Assembly (NCBI GenBank): GCA_902625945.1
Contig: CACODG010000005.1
Coordinates: 1-64,000, forward strand
Reading direction: 5' to 3'
DNA: 64,000 nt
Source: an uncultured Pelagibacteraceae bacterium
GTDB taxonomy: Bacteria; Pseudomonadota; Alphaproteobacteria; Pelagibacterales; Pelagibacteraceae
Under the pieces are notes generated by a model. It did not search any database and was not told where the DNA came from. It was given only the letters and a program-made list of their open reading frames with translations. Below are positions 21,452 through 33,826 of this stretch, piece by piece; position 1 is the first letter of the stretch, and the number at the start of each line of letters is the position of its first letter. Position numbers and translations under genes: made by a program.

Positions 21452-23194
21452 TTATTTCAATTGCTTTTCATATAATAATTTATATTCTTCACAATTTTTA
21501 ATTAGATAATCGTGATTTCCAGATTCAACAATATGTCCTTTTTTGAGAACAAAAATTTTATCAGCGTTATGGATAGTGGACAGTCTATGTGCTATTACTA
21601 AAGTAGTTTTATTCTTAGTCAAATTACGAATAGCATTTTGCACTATCTTTTCAGACTCAGTATCTAAAGATGAAGTCGCTTCATCAAGCAGTATTATCGG
21701 AGACTCCTTTAACATTGCTCTAGCAATAGAAATTCTTTGTTTTTGGCCTCCAGAAAGCCTAATACCATTCTCACCAATAACAGTATCATAGCCATTAGGG
21801 AGCTGTTTTATAAACTCATCTGCTGCTGAAAATTTACAGGCTTTAATTATTTCATCTTGTTTTGCACTGCTTTTAGCATAGGCTATATTATTTTTAATAG
21901 TGTCATCAAACAAGATCACATCCTGACTGACTAAGGAAATGTTTTTTCTTAAAGAGTTTAGTCTTATTTTTTTGATATTTTGATTATCAATTTTAATTTC
22001 ACCTTCTTGAGGATCATAAAATCTTGGTAACAAGTTAATTATGGTGCTTTTTCCTGCGCCGCTGTGACCTACAAAAGCCGCCATAGTATTTTCCTCAATT
22101 TTGATATTGATATTTTTTATTGCCCTTTCATTAGTATTTTCATATTTAAAGCCAACATTTTCAAAAACTATATTAGATTTTTTTATATTTATTTCAGGAC
22201 TTAATTTATCCTCTTTAATCTTTATTTCTTTATCAAAAATATTGCTTAATCTTTTAAAAGCTGCTGCACCTTGATATACGACTAAATTTAAAGTGGCTAA
22301 AGCCCTTATCGGTTGGTAAGCTAACATCATTGCAGCTAAGAAAGAGAAAAAATTATTTACTCCAATTTCACCAGTGGATATTAATTTACCTGAAAAAATA
22401 ATAAAACCTGCGATCATAATTCCTGTTGCAGTTTCCATAATTGGGGTGGCTCTTATCATTACACTATTAATTTTGATATTTTTTTCTACAAGATCGTTTA
22501 TTGCTAATTCTGCTTTTTTATTTTCATCGTTTTCTTTCTGGTATATTCTAATCATTCTTGATCCCTTAAAAATTTCTGAAAGAAAAGTTGCTAAATTTCC
22601 CGAAGACTCCCCAGCTTTTGTAGTCGCTTTACCGATTCTTTTACCTAAAGATTTTGCTAATCCACCTGCTAAAGGCATCATTATTAGGGCAAATAAAGCA
22701 AGCTTCCAATTTTGATAAAACATCAAAGATACCAAAGCAATTACTGAAAAAGTATCTTTCATTAAATTTAAAACTCCAGTACTTACCAAAGCATGAACAT
22801 GGTGAGTATCGTACATTACATTAGAAATATACTTTCCTGAATGTCTGTTATCTAAAGTTTGTATATCTGATAATAAAATATTGTTTGCAATTTTTTTCTG
22901 TAGCTCACCTCCTACTTCTTCGCCAACTCTAATAAGGTTCAGTCTTGCAAGATATAAGGATAAACCTTTACTTGTAAAGGCAACTATTATTAAGATAGGA
23001 ATGGTCCAAGCAAAAACTTTATCTTTTTCAACAAATATTTTTTTTACCGCAGGATCTAATAGCCAAGCAATTCCCGATGTACTTCCAGCAACTATTAAAG
23101 ATAAAATAAGGGCTAATAAAATTCTTTTAATATGCTTTTTGATATACTCCTTAAATAATCTTTTTAATATTGATTTAATTTCTTTGGGTTCCAT
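21452..23194 (-). CDS. msbA: ABC transporter, ATPase plus permease (MsbA-like lipid exporter)
   Basis: GHSGAGKSTIINLLPRFYDP, LSGGQKQRISIARAML, ILLDEATSSLD; next to lpxK/kdtA. Confidence 0.85.
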   Translation of the reverse strand: MEPKEIKSILKRLFKEYIKKHIKRILLALILSLIVAGSTSGIAWLLDPAVKKIFVEKDKVFAWTIPILIIVAFTSKGLSLYLARLNLIRVGEEVGGELQKKIANNILLSDIQTLDNRHSGKYISNVMYDTHHVHALVSTGVLNLMKDTFSVIALVSLMFYQNWKLALFALIMMPLAGGLAKSLGKRIGKATTKAGESSGNLATFLSEIFKGSRMIRIYQKENDENKKAELAINDLVEKNIKINSVMIRATPIMETATGIMIAGFIIFSGKLISTGEIGVNNFFSFLAAMMLAYQPIRALATLNLVVYQGAAAFKRLSNIFDKEIKIKEDKLSPEINIKKSNIVFENVGFKYENTNERAIKNINIKIEENTMAAFVGHSGAGKSTIINLLPRFYDPQEGEIKIDNQNIKKIRLNSLRKNISLVSQDVILFDDTIKNNIAYAKSSAKQDEIIKACKFSAADEFIKQLPNGYDTVIGENGIRLSGGQKQRISIARAMLKESPIILLDEATSSLDTESEKIVQNAIRNLTKNKTTLVIAHRLSTIHNADKIFVLKKGHIVESGNHDYLIKNCEEYKLLYEKQLK

Positions 23195-23195
23195 A

Positions 23196-24053
23196 TCAGT
23201 CTATAAACATAATTGTTAAAAACAAAAGTAATCCAGATAAATTATTTGACTTAAATATATTTAAACAATTTTTCGCATCCCTCTCATCAAATTTATAAAT
23301 TTGATAAATTAAACTTATAATAAAACACGTCAGTAAACCCGAAAATAAATCATAACTTAATTTATTTCTAAACAAATATATCAGCACGCATGAGGTTAAA
23401 ATATAATTCGATGCAACAAACAGCTTTATATTTTTTTTAAACTTTATTGATGTAGACTTTAGTCCAATTATTTCATCATCCGACATATCTTGAGCTCCAT
23501 AAATCGTGTCATAGCCCAATGTCCAAAATATGGCTGATACGTATAAGATAATGATTTCATAGGAAATAGTATTATTTATTGACGCCCAAGCCATAATTAT
23601 CCCCCAGTTAAAAGTAAGACCTAAAAAAAATTGGGGCCAATATGTTATTCTTTTCATATAAGGATATGAAAAAGCTAAAACCATAGAACCTAGACCTAGC
23701 AAAATAGTAAATAAATTAAATTGAATAAGAATTAAAAATGCTAATGAACATATTAACACAACATAAGATAAAGCAAGTTTTACAGATATTTTTCCAGAGG
23801 GCAAAGGTCTTTTCTTTGTTCTCATAACTTTTTTATCGAAATCTTTGTCAACAATGTCATTGAAAATACATCCAGCACTTCTCATTAAAACTGAGCCTAA
23901 AAAAAATAGAATCAAATAATAAATAAATAGATTTAAATCTTTACTATAACTAAATGCGTAAGCCAGCCCCCAAGAACATGGCCAAAATAAAAGCATAAAG
24001 CCAATTGGCTTATTTAATCTTGTTAATTCTATGAAAATTTTTATTTGCTTCAT
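23196..24053 (-). CDS. ubiA: 4-hydroxybenzoate polyprenyltransferase
   Basis: LTRLNKPIGFMLLFWPCSWGLA, RSAGCIFNDIVDKDFD, TKKRPLPSGKIS, YDTIYGAQDMSDDEIIGLKSTSI. Confidence 0.93.
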   Translation of the reverse strand: MKQIKIFIELTRLNKPIGFMLLFWPCSWGLAYAFSYSKDLNLFIYYLILFFLGSVLMRSAGCIFNDIVDKDFDKKVMRTKKRPLPSGKISVKLALSYVVLICSLAFLILIQFNLFTILLGLGSMVLAFSYPYMKRITYWPQFFLGLTFNWGIIMAWASINNTISYEIIILYVSAIFWTLGYDTIYGAQDMSDDEIIGLKSTSIKFKKNIKLFVASNYILTSCVLIYLFRNKLSYDLFSGLLTCFIISLIYQIYKFDERDAKNCLNIFKSNNLSGLLLFLTIMFID

Positions 24054-24106
24054 TAAATATTACTTGTAAATATCAAACACTATCTACATAATCAATTTGA
24101 TTCGCC

Positions 24107-24517
24107 ATGGATATCGACTATACAGTTGCAGCTCTGATGTTTCCTGCTATACCCTTAATGATGACGATGTATAGTAATCGTTTCCATACTTTAAGTGCTT
24201 TAATCAGAAAAATACATGATCAATATACTTTTGAAAAAAAAATACCTCCCGAATGGGAGAACCAACTTCACGTACTTAACAAACGCACAAACTATCTTAA
24301 GTTTGTAATGGGATTTTCTGCTTTTGGATTTTTATTCAATATGCTAACAGTTTTACTTCTTTATTTAGACCTAGTTTTTTACGCCAGACTAAGTTTCGCT
24401 TTGTGTTGTATTTGTATGATTTTTTCTATCTTTTTATTTTTACAAGAAATAAGGCTTTCAAATGAGGCACTAAAATTTCATTTAAGTGATATGGACTCTA
24501 TGAAAAAAGATTTATAA
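24107..24517 (+). CDS. DUF2721 family membrane protein
   Basis: ALMFPAIPLMMTMYSNRFHTLSALIRKIHD and C-terminal transmembrane segments. Confidence 0.65.
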   Translation: MDIDYTVAALMFPAIPLMMTMYSNRFHTLSALIRKIHDQYTFEKKIPPEWENQLHVLNKRTNYLKFVMGFSAFGFLFNMLTVLLLYLDLVFYARLSFALCCICMIFSIFLFLQEIRLSNEALKFHLSDMDSMKKDL

Positions 24518-24781
24518 TTTATTTTTTTTTAAAAAATCTTTTTTAAAAAGAGAAATTCCCTCTCTAATCTTATGTTTGTAAGACTCTTCGAATGTTTTAA
24601 GCTGCCAACCTTCCATTCTAGTAAGAATTACCTCCAAATTTTTTGTTTTCCACTCATTAGTTGTGTTCGCCTCTTTCCACATCTTTTTTTCTTGGTTGGT
24701 TCTAGCACATCCGTAACAAAATCCCGTTATCGGGTCTGTTTTACAAATACTAATACATGGTGAAATTACTTTCTCGGACAT
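24512..24781 (-). CDS. DUF1289 family small Cys-rich protein
   Basis: SPCISICKTDPITGFCYGCARTNQEKKMW. Confidence 0.75.
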   Translation of the reverse strand: MSEKVISPCISICKTDPITGFCYGCARTNQEKKMWKEANTTNEWKTKNLEVILTRMEGWQLKTFEESYKHKIREGISLFKKDFLKKNKL

Positions 24782-25755
24782 TATGGAATTAAAATAGCAG
24801 GGCCAATTAATTTTCTTCCCTCTAAATCAGAATGAGCTTGTTTAGCATCGGAAAGTTTATATCTTTGGGCAATTCTAATCTTAATTTTTCCAAATTTTAT
24901 TTTTTCGAAAATCGAATCAGCTCCAGCTTGAAGCTCTTTTCTGTTAGTGAAATATTGTGCAATTGACGGTCTTGTTAGGTAAAGACCTTTAGGTTGAATA
25001 TCTTTAGGTACATTAACAGGATCTAATGGTCCTGATGCATTACCAAAGCTAACCATCATACCTCTAGTTTTAAGACAAGCTAGAGATTGATGAAAAGTTT
25101 TTTTTCCTACTCCATCGAACACAGCATTAACTCCTTCATTTTTAGTTATTTTCATAACCTCTTTTGAAAAGTCATCTTTTGAGTAATTAATAACGTGAGT
25201 ATATCCATTATCCTCAGCAATTTTTATTTTTTCATCTGAACCAACTGTTCCAATTACTTTTGCACCAATACTATTAGCCCATTGAGCAAAAATTTGTCCA
25301 ACACCTCCAGCAGCAGCATGAAATAATACTGTCTCACCAGCTTTAAGATTATAGGTTTTAGTAATTAAATAATTTGTAGTTAAGCCTTTTGTCATTAAAG
25401 CTGCAGCTTGTTCATGTGAAATCCCAACAGGAACTTTTACTGCTATTTTAGCTGGAATAATTCTTTGTTGTGCATAAGCACCAAGTGGAACAGATGCGTA
25501 AGCTATGTTATCACCTTTGTTAAATTCTGTAACATCAGATCCTACTTCTTCAATTTTCCCAGCAGCCTCTAAACCTATTCCACTTGGTAATTTAATCGGG
25601 TACAAACCCGATCTATGGTAGGTATCAATATAATTTAGGCCAATTGCGTGATTAGTAACTTTAATTTCATTTGGACCAGGGGATCCAACCTCAACATCTT
25701 GAAGTTCTAAAACTTCAGGACCTCCATTTTTTTTTAAAATTACAGATTTTGGCAT
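24781..25755 (-). CDS. NADPH:quinone oxidoreductase (zinc-less MDR family)
   Basis: GIGLEAAGKIEEVGSDV, VLFHAAAGGVGQIFAQWANSIGAKVIGTVGS, FDGVGKKTF. Confidence 0.85.
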   Translation of the reverse strand: MPKSVILKKNGGPEVLELQDVEVGSPGPNEIKVTNHAIGLNYIDTYHRSGLYPIKLPSGIGLEAAGKIEEVGSDVTEFNKGDNIAYASVPLGAYAQQRIIPAKIAVKVPVGISHEQAAALMTKGLTTNYLITKTYNLKAGETVLFHAAAGGVGQIFAQWANSIGAKVIGTVGSDEKIKIAEDNGYTHVINYSKDDFSKEVMKITKNEGVNAVFDGVGKKTFHQSLACLKTRGMMVSFGNASGPLDPVNVPKDIQPKGLYLTRPSIAQYFTNRKELQAGADSIFEKIKFGKIKIRIAQRYKLSDAKQAHSDLEGRKLIGPAILIP

Positions 25756-25778
25756 TTTTTAGGAACGTACTTTAACTT

Positions 25779-26622
25779 TTAATATTTAGCAAATGTTCCG
25801 TTATTATAATCTTGTATAGCTTCAAGTATTTCGGCTTTCGTATTCATAACAAATGGACCACCTCTTGCAATTGGTTCACCAATTGGTTTACCAGCTATGA
25901 ATAGAAACTCTGATTTTTTGCTTGCTGTGATTTTAAGTTTATTACCTCGCTCTAATAAAATTAAGTTTGAATCAGCCGTTATGTGATGTTTTTTTTTCTC
26001 CTATTTTCAATTCCCCTTTTAGCAAATATATAAAAGAATTATGCCCATCGGGTACATCACAACTAAATTTTTTTTCATCATTTAAAACAATATGGAAATA
26101 AATTGGATCAACATTATGATTTTTTTCAGGTCCCTCTGCTTTTTCGTATTTACCAGCTATTACCTTTACAATTTTCTCACTATCTTTATGTGTACCAAGC
26201 TCACTTCCTTTAATATAAAGATATTCTGGCTTATTCTTTTTCATTTTAGCTGGCATGTTAATCCAAAGTTGAAAGCCTAATAATTTACCTTCCTTCATTG
26301 CTGGCATTTCAGAATGAATTATTCCTCGGCCTGTTTTCATCCACTGCACATCGCCTGATGTCATAATTCCTTTAGCACCTGTGCTGTCTTGGTGTTCAAA
26401 TTCTCCATTTAACATGTAAGTGACTGTTTCGATTCCTCTATGTGGATGAGCGGGAAAACCTGCAACATAATCATCTTTATTTTCAGACCCAAATTCATCA
26501 AGCATCAAGAATGGATCAATATAATCTGCTTCCGGGGTTCCTATACTTCTCTTTAATTTAACTCCTGCTCCATCGGAGGCGCTTAATGCTTTGACAATTT
26601 TTTTTACTTCAATTTGAGACAT
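25779..26622 (-). CDS. Pirin family protein (frameshift at the T9 run 25989-25997)
   Basis: DPFLMLDEFGS, GFPAHPHRGIETVTYMLNGEFEHQDSTGAKGIMTSGDVQWMKTGRGIIHSEMP; next frame ITADSNLILLERGNKLKITASKKSEFLFIAGKPIGEPIARGGPFVMNTKAEILEAIQDYNNGTFAKY*. Confidence 0.88.
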
Positions 26623-26643
26623 ATTCGTAAATATAATAAATGT

Positions 26644-27303
26644 TTAAACTATATCAAGTAGTTGAGTTAGATTATTTATTTCATTTTTTGGTTGATAGTC
26701 AAGTATATCGAAGTGAGATTGGTTTCTATTTACCCAAATTGAATTATATCCATAGTTTCCTCCTCCCGAAACATCCCATGTATTTGCGCTTAAGAAAATA
26801 ATTTCATTAGGCTTAACATTGTATTTTTTAATAGGTATTTCATATACTCTTGAGTCAGGCTTATAAACTTTTACCTCCTCAATAGAAAAAAGATCATCAA
26901 ACAAGTTGTTTAAATTATTATTTGTTACTAACTCATTCAAAAGAGTAGGTGTTCCATTTGAAAGTATGCTGAGTTTGAATTCTTTTTTTTTTAAGTTCTC
27001 TAAGACACTTTTTACCTCTGGATATGTTGATAAAGCTCTGTAAAGTTTAAGCAAATCATTCCTCATACTTTTATCGATGTTAAAAACTCTCATGGACTTA
27101 TCCAAACTATCCTCTGTAACTTTCCAGAAATCTTTATGCCTTTTCATTAAACTTCTAAGCCAAGTATACTCAAGCTGAGTAGTCCTCCAAAAATTTGCAA
27201 ATGTTTCCCACTTATTTCCAATTCTACCTTTACACTTTTCAGCAGCTGAATTTACATCGAACAATGTACCATAAGCATCAAACACGATTGACTTTATTTT
27301 CAT
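26644..27303 (-). CDS. HAD hydrolase, (S)-2-haloacid dehalogenase type
   Basis: VFDAYGTLFDVNSAAEKC, LSILSNGTPTLL, YKPDSRVYEIPIKKYNVKPNEIIFLSANTWDVSGGGNYGYNSIWVNR. Confidence 0.85.
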   Translation of the reverse strand: MKIKSIVFDAYGTLFDVNSAAEKCKGRIGNKWETFANFWRTTQLEYTWLRSLMKRHKDFWKVTEDSLDKSMRVFNIDKSMRNDLLKLYRALSTYPEVKSVLENLKKKEFKLSILSNGTPTLLNELVTNNNLNNLFDDLFSIEEVKVYKPDSRVYEIPIKKYNVKPNEIIFLSANTWDVSGGGNYGYNSIWVNRNQSHFDILDYQPKNEINNLTQLLDIV

Positions 27304-27306
27304 AAT

Positions 27307-27546
27307 TTATTTTATATTATGTGAGCCATCACATAGTGGTTGATCATTAGTTTGTTTACACGCACAGAAAAAAACTTTTTTAGATTGATCAGCTAAATAT
27401 TTTAAAGGATTAAAATCAGTTCCTTTATGTGAACCATCACAAAAAGGTTGTTTAGAACTTATCCCGCAAGTACACCAAAAATAAGATTTTCCCTCTACCA
27501 CATCAATCCCTATTGGGGAATCTCCAGCTCTTTTACCTTTTTTCAT
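27307..27546 (-). CDS. Tandem CDGSH iron-sulfur domain protein
   Basis: CTCGISSKQPFCDGSH and CACKQTNDQPLCDGSH within 79 aa. Confidence 0.88.
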   Translation of the reverse strand: MKKGKRAGDSPIGIDVVEGKSYFWCTCGISSKQPFCDGSHKGTDFNPLKYLADQSKKVFFCACKQTNDQPLCDGSHNIK

Positions 27547-27592
27547 TAATGCTCCTTTATATTTTTTAAATTTATTTATATTATAGATACTA

Positions 27593-28303
27593 ATGAATAT
27601 TAGATTATATCATCCAGACAGTATACTAGAAAATAGCACAAGTTTGTTAAGTAAAGAACGAACTCATTATGTTGTTAACGTTATGCGACTTAAAAGAGGC
27701 TCTAGCTTAAATTTTTTTAATGAAAGTGGGGAATGGAAAAGTGAAATAATTTTTTTAAATAAAGATAGAGTCGAAGTTAGATTTTTAGAAAAAATTAAAG
27801 AAGCTAATAATTTATCTAAAATCGAAATAGCGATTTGTTTAGTTAAAAAAAATCCAATGGACGCTATTTTACAAAAAGCTACAGAGCTTGGCGTTAGCAA
27901 AATAATTCCAATAATTTCGGAGAGGACAGAGGTGAAAGAATTAAATATTGATAGGGCAAAAAAAATTGTGGTTGAGGCAACTGAACAATCTAATCAACTT
28001 GTTCCTCCAGAAATTACCGATGTAATTAAATTAAAAGATTTTATAAAAACCTTTGATGAAACCTCAATACTTTTATTCGCCGATGTTAATTCAAAAGATA
28101 ATTTAAAAGCTGATGATCTTAAAAATTTTAAGTCCTTGTGTATATTAATTGGTCCTGAAGGGGATTTCTCTCCGACGGAGCGTGAATCCATTCTTCAAAA
28201 TAGAGCAGTTAAACCTTTTACGTTATCTAGAAACATTCTAAGGTCCGATACCGCTGTAATAAGCGCGATTTCATTAGTAAATTTTATCAATAACTTTAAT
28301 TAA
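27593..28303 (+). CDS. rsmE: 16S rRNA (uracil1498-N3)-methyltransferase
   Basis: HYVVNVMRLKRGSSLNFFNESGEW, KKNPMDAILQKATELGVSKIIPIISERTEVK, ILIGPEGDFSPTE, LSRNILRSDTAVISAI. Confidence 0.9.
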   Translation: MNIRLYHPDSILENSTSLLSKERTHYVVNVMRLKRGSSLNFFNESGEWKSEIIFLNKDRVEVRFLEKIKEANNLSKIEIAICLVKKNPMDAILQKATELGVSKIIPIISERTEVKELNIDRAKKIVVEATEQSNQLVPPEITDVIKLKDFIKTFDETSILLFADVNSKDNLKADDLKNFKSLCILIGPEGDFSPTERESILQNRAVKPFTLSRNILRSDTAVISAISLVNFINNFN

Positions 28304-28354
28304 TTGTCGCATTAATTGAAATTGTGAAATCATCTAAAAGCTGTATAAAAACTC

Positions 28355-30783
<2,429 letters not shown>

Positions 30784-30784
30784 A

Positions 30785-31699
30785 TTGAGCCAGATAATTA
30801 CAAAAACTAGAAATTCTAAATTTAGTTTAACTTTAGATCTAAGTTCATTTTTTAACTTAATGAAACCTAGAGTTATGTCTCTTGTCCTATTTACTTGTAT
30901 GGTTGGCTTGTTAATAGCTCCAAAAAATGTAGGTTTTGCATCAGCTTTTATTTCTCTCTTAGCCGTAGCTATAGGTTCTGGAGCTGCAGGGACACTTAAT
31001 ATGTGGTATGAATCTGATCTAGACGCTTTGATGAGCAGAACTTGTCTAAGACCAATCCCAACTGGAAAAGTCAAAAAAGATCAAGCTTTATACTTTGGTG
31101 TAACCTTATCAGCTTTGTCGGTAAGTATGATTTATTTTTCAGCTAATTTAATTTCTGCAATTTTATTAGCATCGACAATCGCTTTTTATTTTTTTATTTA
31201 TACAATTTGGTTAAAAAGGAAAACTCCTCAAAACATCGTAATTGGTGGAGCAGCTGGAGCATTACCTCCAGTGATTGGCTGGACTATAGCAACAGGAAAT
31301 ATTTCTATTGAGCCATTAATATTATTTTTAATTATTTTTTTGTGGACCCCATCACATTTTTGGGCACTAAGTTTATACAAAACGAGTGATTATAAAAAAG
31401 CAAATATTCCTATGCTTCCTATAATTTCTGGAACTAAGACAACAAAGATAAATATTCTTGCATATGCATTGATTATGTCACCAGCAGTAATTGCACCATA
31501 TTTTTTTAACTTCGCCAGCATATTTTATTTAATCGTATCTTCAATAATGACTGCGTATTATATTTACTTATGTTTTAAATTGTATAACTCAAAAATAGCT
31601 AAATTTTCAAACAAAATTGCAAGAAAAATATTTATTTACTCAATTTTTTATTTATTTTTAATTTTTTTAATTTTATTAATCGATAATATTTTAAGATAA
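30785..31699 (+). CDS. ctaB: Protoheme IX farnesyltransferase (TTG start)
   Basis: LMKPRVMSLVLFTCMVGL, GTLNMWYESDLDALMSRTCLRPIPTGKV, WTPSHFWALSLYKTSDYKKANIPMLP. Confidence 0.95.
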   Translation: MSQIITKTRNSKFSLTLDLSSFFNLMKPRVMSLVLFTCMVGLLIAPKNVGFASAFISLLAVAIGSGAAGTLNMWYESDLDALMSRTCLRPIPTGKVKKDQALYFGVTLSALSVSMIYFSANLISAILLASTIAFYFFIYTIWLKRKTPQNIVIGGAAGALPPVIGWTIATGNISIEPLILFLIIFLWTPSHFWALSLYKTSDYKKANIPMLPIISGTKTTKINILAYALIMSPAVIAPYFFNFASIFYLIVSSIMTAYYIYLCFKLYNSKIAKFSNKIARKIFIYSIFYLFLIFLILLIDNILR

Positions 31700-31700
31700 G

Positions 31701-31814
31701 ATGATGGATAAAAAGAAAAAAAATTTAATCACTGCTTTGATATTAATCTTGTTTATGATTTTTTTATTTGTGTTAACTTTTTACAATATTGGAATTTACA
31801 ATAGAGAAATATAA
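31701..31814 (+). CDS. Single-TM small protein between ctaB and ctaG (CoxF-like position)
   Basis: MMDKKKKNLITALILILFMIFLFVLTFYNIGIYNREI*, 37 aa, below the ORF-track cutoff; TAATG overlap with the ctaG start. Confidence 0.65.
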   Translation: MMDKKKKNLITALILILFMIFLFVLTFYNIGIYNREI

Positions 31815-32365
31815 TGAATATCAGCAAAAAAAAATTAACACCTATCGCTTTAGTAACGATATTTTTATTTATGCTAGGCTTATCTTTTGCAGCCGTCCCG
31901 TTATACGATTTATTTTGTAGAGTAACAGGATTTGGAGGAACTACTCAAAACGCTTCTAATAAAGAAATTCCAAAACTTATAGTAAATCAAGAATATAAAA
32001 TGAGATTTGATACAAATATCAATACTACTTTAGATTGGAAATTTTATCCTGAAATGAATACTTTAGACTTGAAACCAGGGGAAGTGCATACAGTTAAATT
32101 TAACGTTGAAAATCCAAGTGATCAAATTTCTTCAGGGTCAGCAACATTTAATGTGTCTCCATCACCATTTGGTATTTATTTAAATAAGATAGGTTGTTTT
32201 TGTTTCGAAAAACAAACTTTACAACCAGGAGAAAAAAAAGAATTTGTATTAACATTTTTCTTGGATCCTAAAGTAGTTGATGATAATAAAACTAAAAATA
32301 TGTCTGATGTAACTTTGTCTTTTACTTTTTTCTCATCAGGCTATTACGAAAAGAGTAACACATAA
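31814..32365 (+). CDS. ctaG: Cytochrome c oxidase assembly protein CtaG (Cox11)
   Basis: FAAVPLYDLFCRVTGFGGTTQNA, GSATFNVSPSPFGIYLNKIGCFCFEKQTLQPGE. Confidence 0.95.
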   Translation: MNISKKKLTPIALVTIFLFMLGLSFAAVPLYDLFCRVTGFGGTTQNASNKEIPKLIVNQEYKMRFDTNINTTLDWKFYPEMNTLDLKPGEVHTVKFNVENPSDQISSGSATFNVSPSPFGIYLNKIGCFCFEKQTLQPGEKKEFVLTFFLDPKVVDDNKTKNMSDVTLSFTFFSSGYYEKSNT

Positions 32366-33156
32366 TGTCAGCAGAAAAACCAAAACATGATTATCATTTA
32401 GTTGATCCAAGTCCTTGGCCGATCTATGTTTCATTCGCAACTTTAGTCTTAGCTTTTGGAGCAGTTTATTACTTTCACTCTAAAGCCCTTTGGTTATTAT
32501 TAATTGGTTTCGCTTTGGTAGTTTATGGTGCATTTATGTGGTGGAGAGATGTTATAGAAGAAGCAGAACATCAAGGTCATCATACTCCTATAGTTCAAAT
32601 TGGACATAGGTACGGTATGACATTATTTATCGCCTCTGAAGTAATGTTTTTTGTTGCATGGTTCTGGGCTTTTTTTAATGCAAGTTTATTTCCACCTGAC
32701 TCTATTGGAGGTATTTGGCCTCCGGCAGATATTAAAACTTTTGATCCTTGGGATATACCTCTAATTAATACCCTAATTTTATTATTATCAGGGACTACTG
32801 TTACTTGGGCGCATCATGCAATGTTAGAAAATGACAGAAAAGGATTAGTAAATGGTTTGATCGCAACAGTATTTTTAGGATTTATATTTTCTTGTTTTCA
32901 AGCTTATGAGTACCATCACGCGACATTTACTCTAGATGGAGGAATTTATGGTTCTACATTTTATATGTCAACCGGTTTTCATGGTTTTCACGTAATAGTC
33001 GGAACTATTTTTCTTGCGGTTTGTTTGTTTCGATCAATGAAAGGACACTCGACGCCTCAACACCATTTTGGATTTGAAGCAGCAGCCTGGTACTGGCATT
33101 TTGTCGATGTAGTATGGTTATTCTTGTTTGCTGCGATCTATATTTGGGGAAGTTAA
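32365..33156 (+). CDS. coxC: Cytochrome c oxidase subunit III
   Basis: HDYHLVDPSPWPIYVSFATL, GMTLFIASEVMFFVAWFWAFFNASLFP, TGFHGFHVIVGTIFL, AAAWYWHFVDVVWLFLFAAIYIWGS. Confidence 0.97.
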   Translation: MSAEKPKHDYHLVDPSPWPIYVSFATLVLAFGAVYYFHSKALWLLLIGFALVVYGAFMWWRDVIEEAEHQGHHTPIVQIGHRYGMTLFIASEVMFFVAWFWAFFNASLFPPDSIGGIWPPADIKTFDPWDIPLINTLILLLSGTTVTWAHHAMLENDRKGLVNGLIATVFLGFIFSCFQAYEYHHATFTLDGGIYGSTFYMSTGFHGFHVIVGTIFLAVCLFRSMKGHSTPQHHFGFEAAAWYWHFVDVVWLFLFAAIYIWGS

Positions 33157-33163
33157 TCTCAAA

Positions 33164-33826
33164 TTGAAAAGTTCATTTTTATTTCAACTATTTGTAATTC
33201 TATTTGTAACAATATTTTGTGCATTAGGAACTTGGCAACTTTATAGATTGCAATGGAAGCTAGAGCTTATAAGTGAAATAACTTTCGGATTAGATTCTAA
33301 ACCAATAGAATACTCTAATTCAATTAAGAAAAATTATCAGAGAGTAAGTGCCAAAGGTAAATTTAATTTCGATAAACAAATTTATCTTTATAGCTTGAAT
33401 GATAGCGGAAAACCTGGATACGATGTAGTTACCCCTTTTAGAACTGATAAAAATCAAAATATTTTAATTAATAGAGGATGGATTAAGAAAGAACTTAAAG
33501 ATAGTTCAAGCATAAACTTTAAAGCAGAAACCGATAAAGAGATAATTGGTCTTTTAAGAGAAATATATGAACCAAGTATATTTAAACCAGATAATGATAT
33601 TAAAAATAATATTTGGTTTTCATTAAATTTAGAAGATTTAAAAGAAGCTACAGGTGAGCAATTTAACAATTTTGTAATTTTTCTTGAGGATAATCAGGCC
33701 AAGTTACCTTTGCCTAAAAAGATAAGTATAGATGTGCCAAACAATCACCTTAAATATGCTATAACATGGTATGCAATATCAATCTCGATAATTTTTTATT
33801 ATTTATATTTTAGAAGAAAAAAATGA
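33164..33826 (+). CDS. SURF1 family cytochrome oxidase biogenesis protein (probable TTG start)
   Basis: LGTWQLYRLQWKLELI, VSAKGKFNFDKQIYLYSLNDSGKPGYDVVTPFRTDKNQNILINRGWI, NNHLKYAITWYAISISIIFYYLYFRRKK. Confidence 0.88.
   Translation: MKSSFLFQLFVILFVTIFCALGTWQLYRLQWKLELISEITFGLDSKPIEYSNSIKKNYQRVSAKGKFNFDKQIYLYSLNDSGKPGYDVVTPFRTDKNQNILINRGWIKKELKDSSSINFKAETDKEIIGLLREIYEPSIFKPDNDIKNNIWFSLNLEDLKEATGEQFNNFVIFLEDNQAKLPLPKKISIDVPNNHLKYAITWYAISISIIFYYLYFRRKK

Noticed and set aside
21543-23219. Plus-strand ORFs opposite msbA
   Set aside because: Antisense shadow ORFs of a conserved ABC transporter
26644-27303. Haloacid dehalogenase gene as evidence for organohalide degradation
   Set aside because: HAD family substrate cannot be assigned from sequence reading alone
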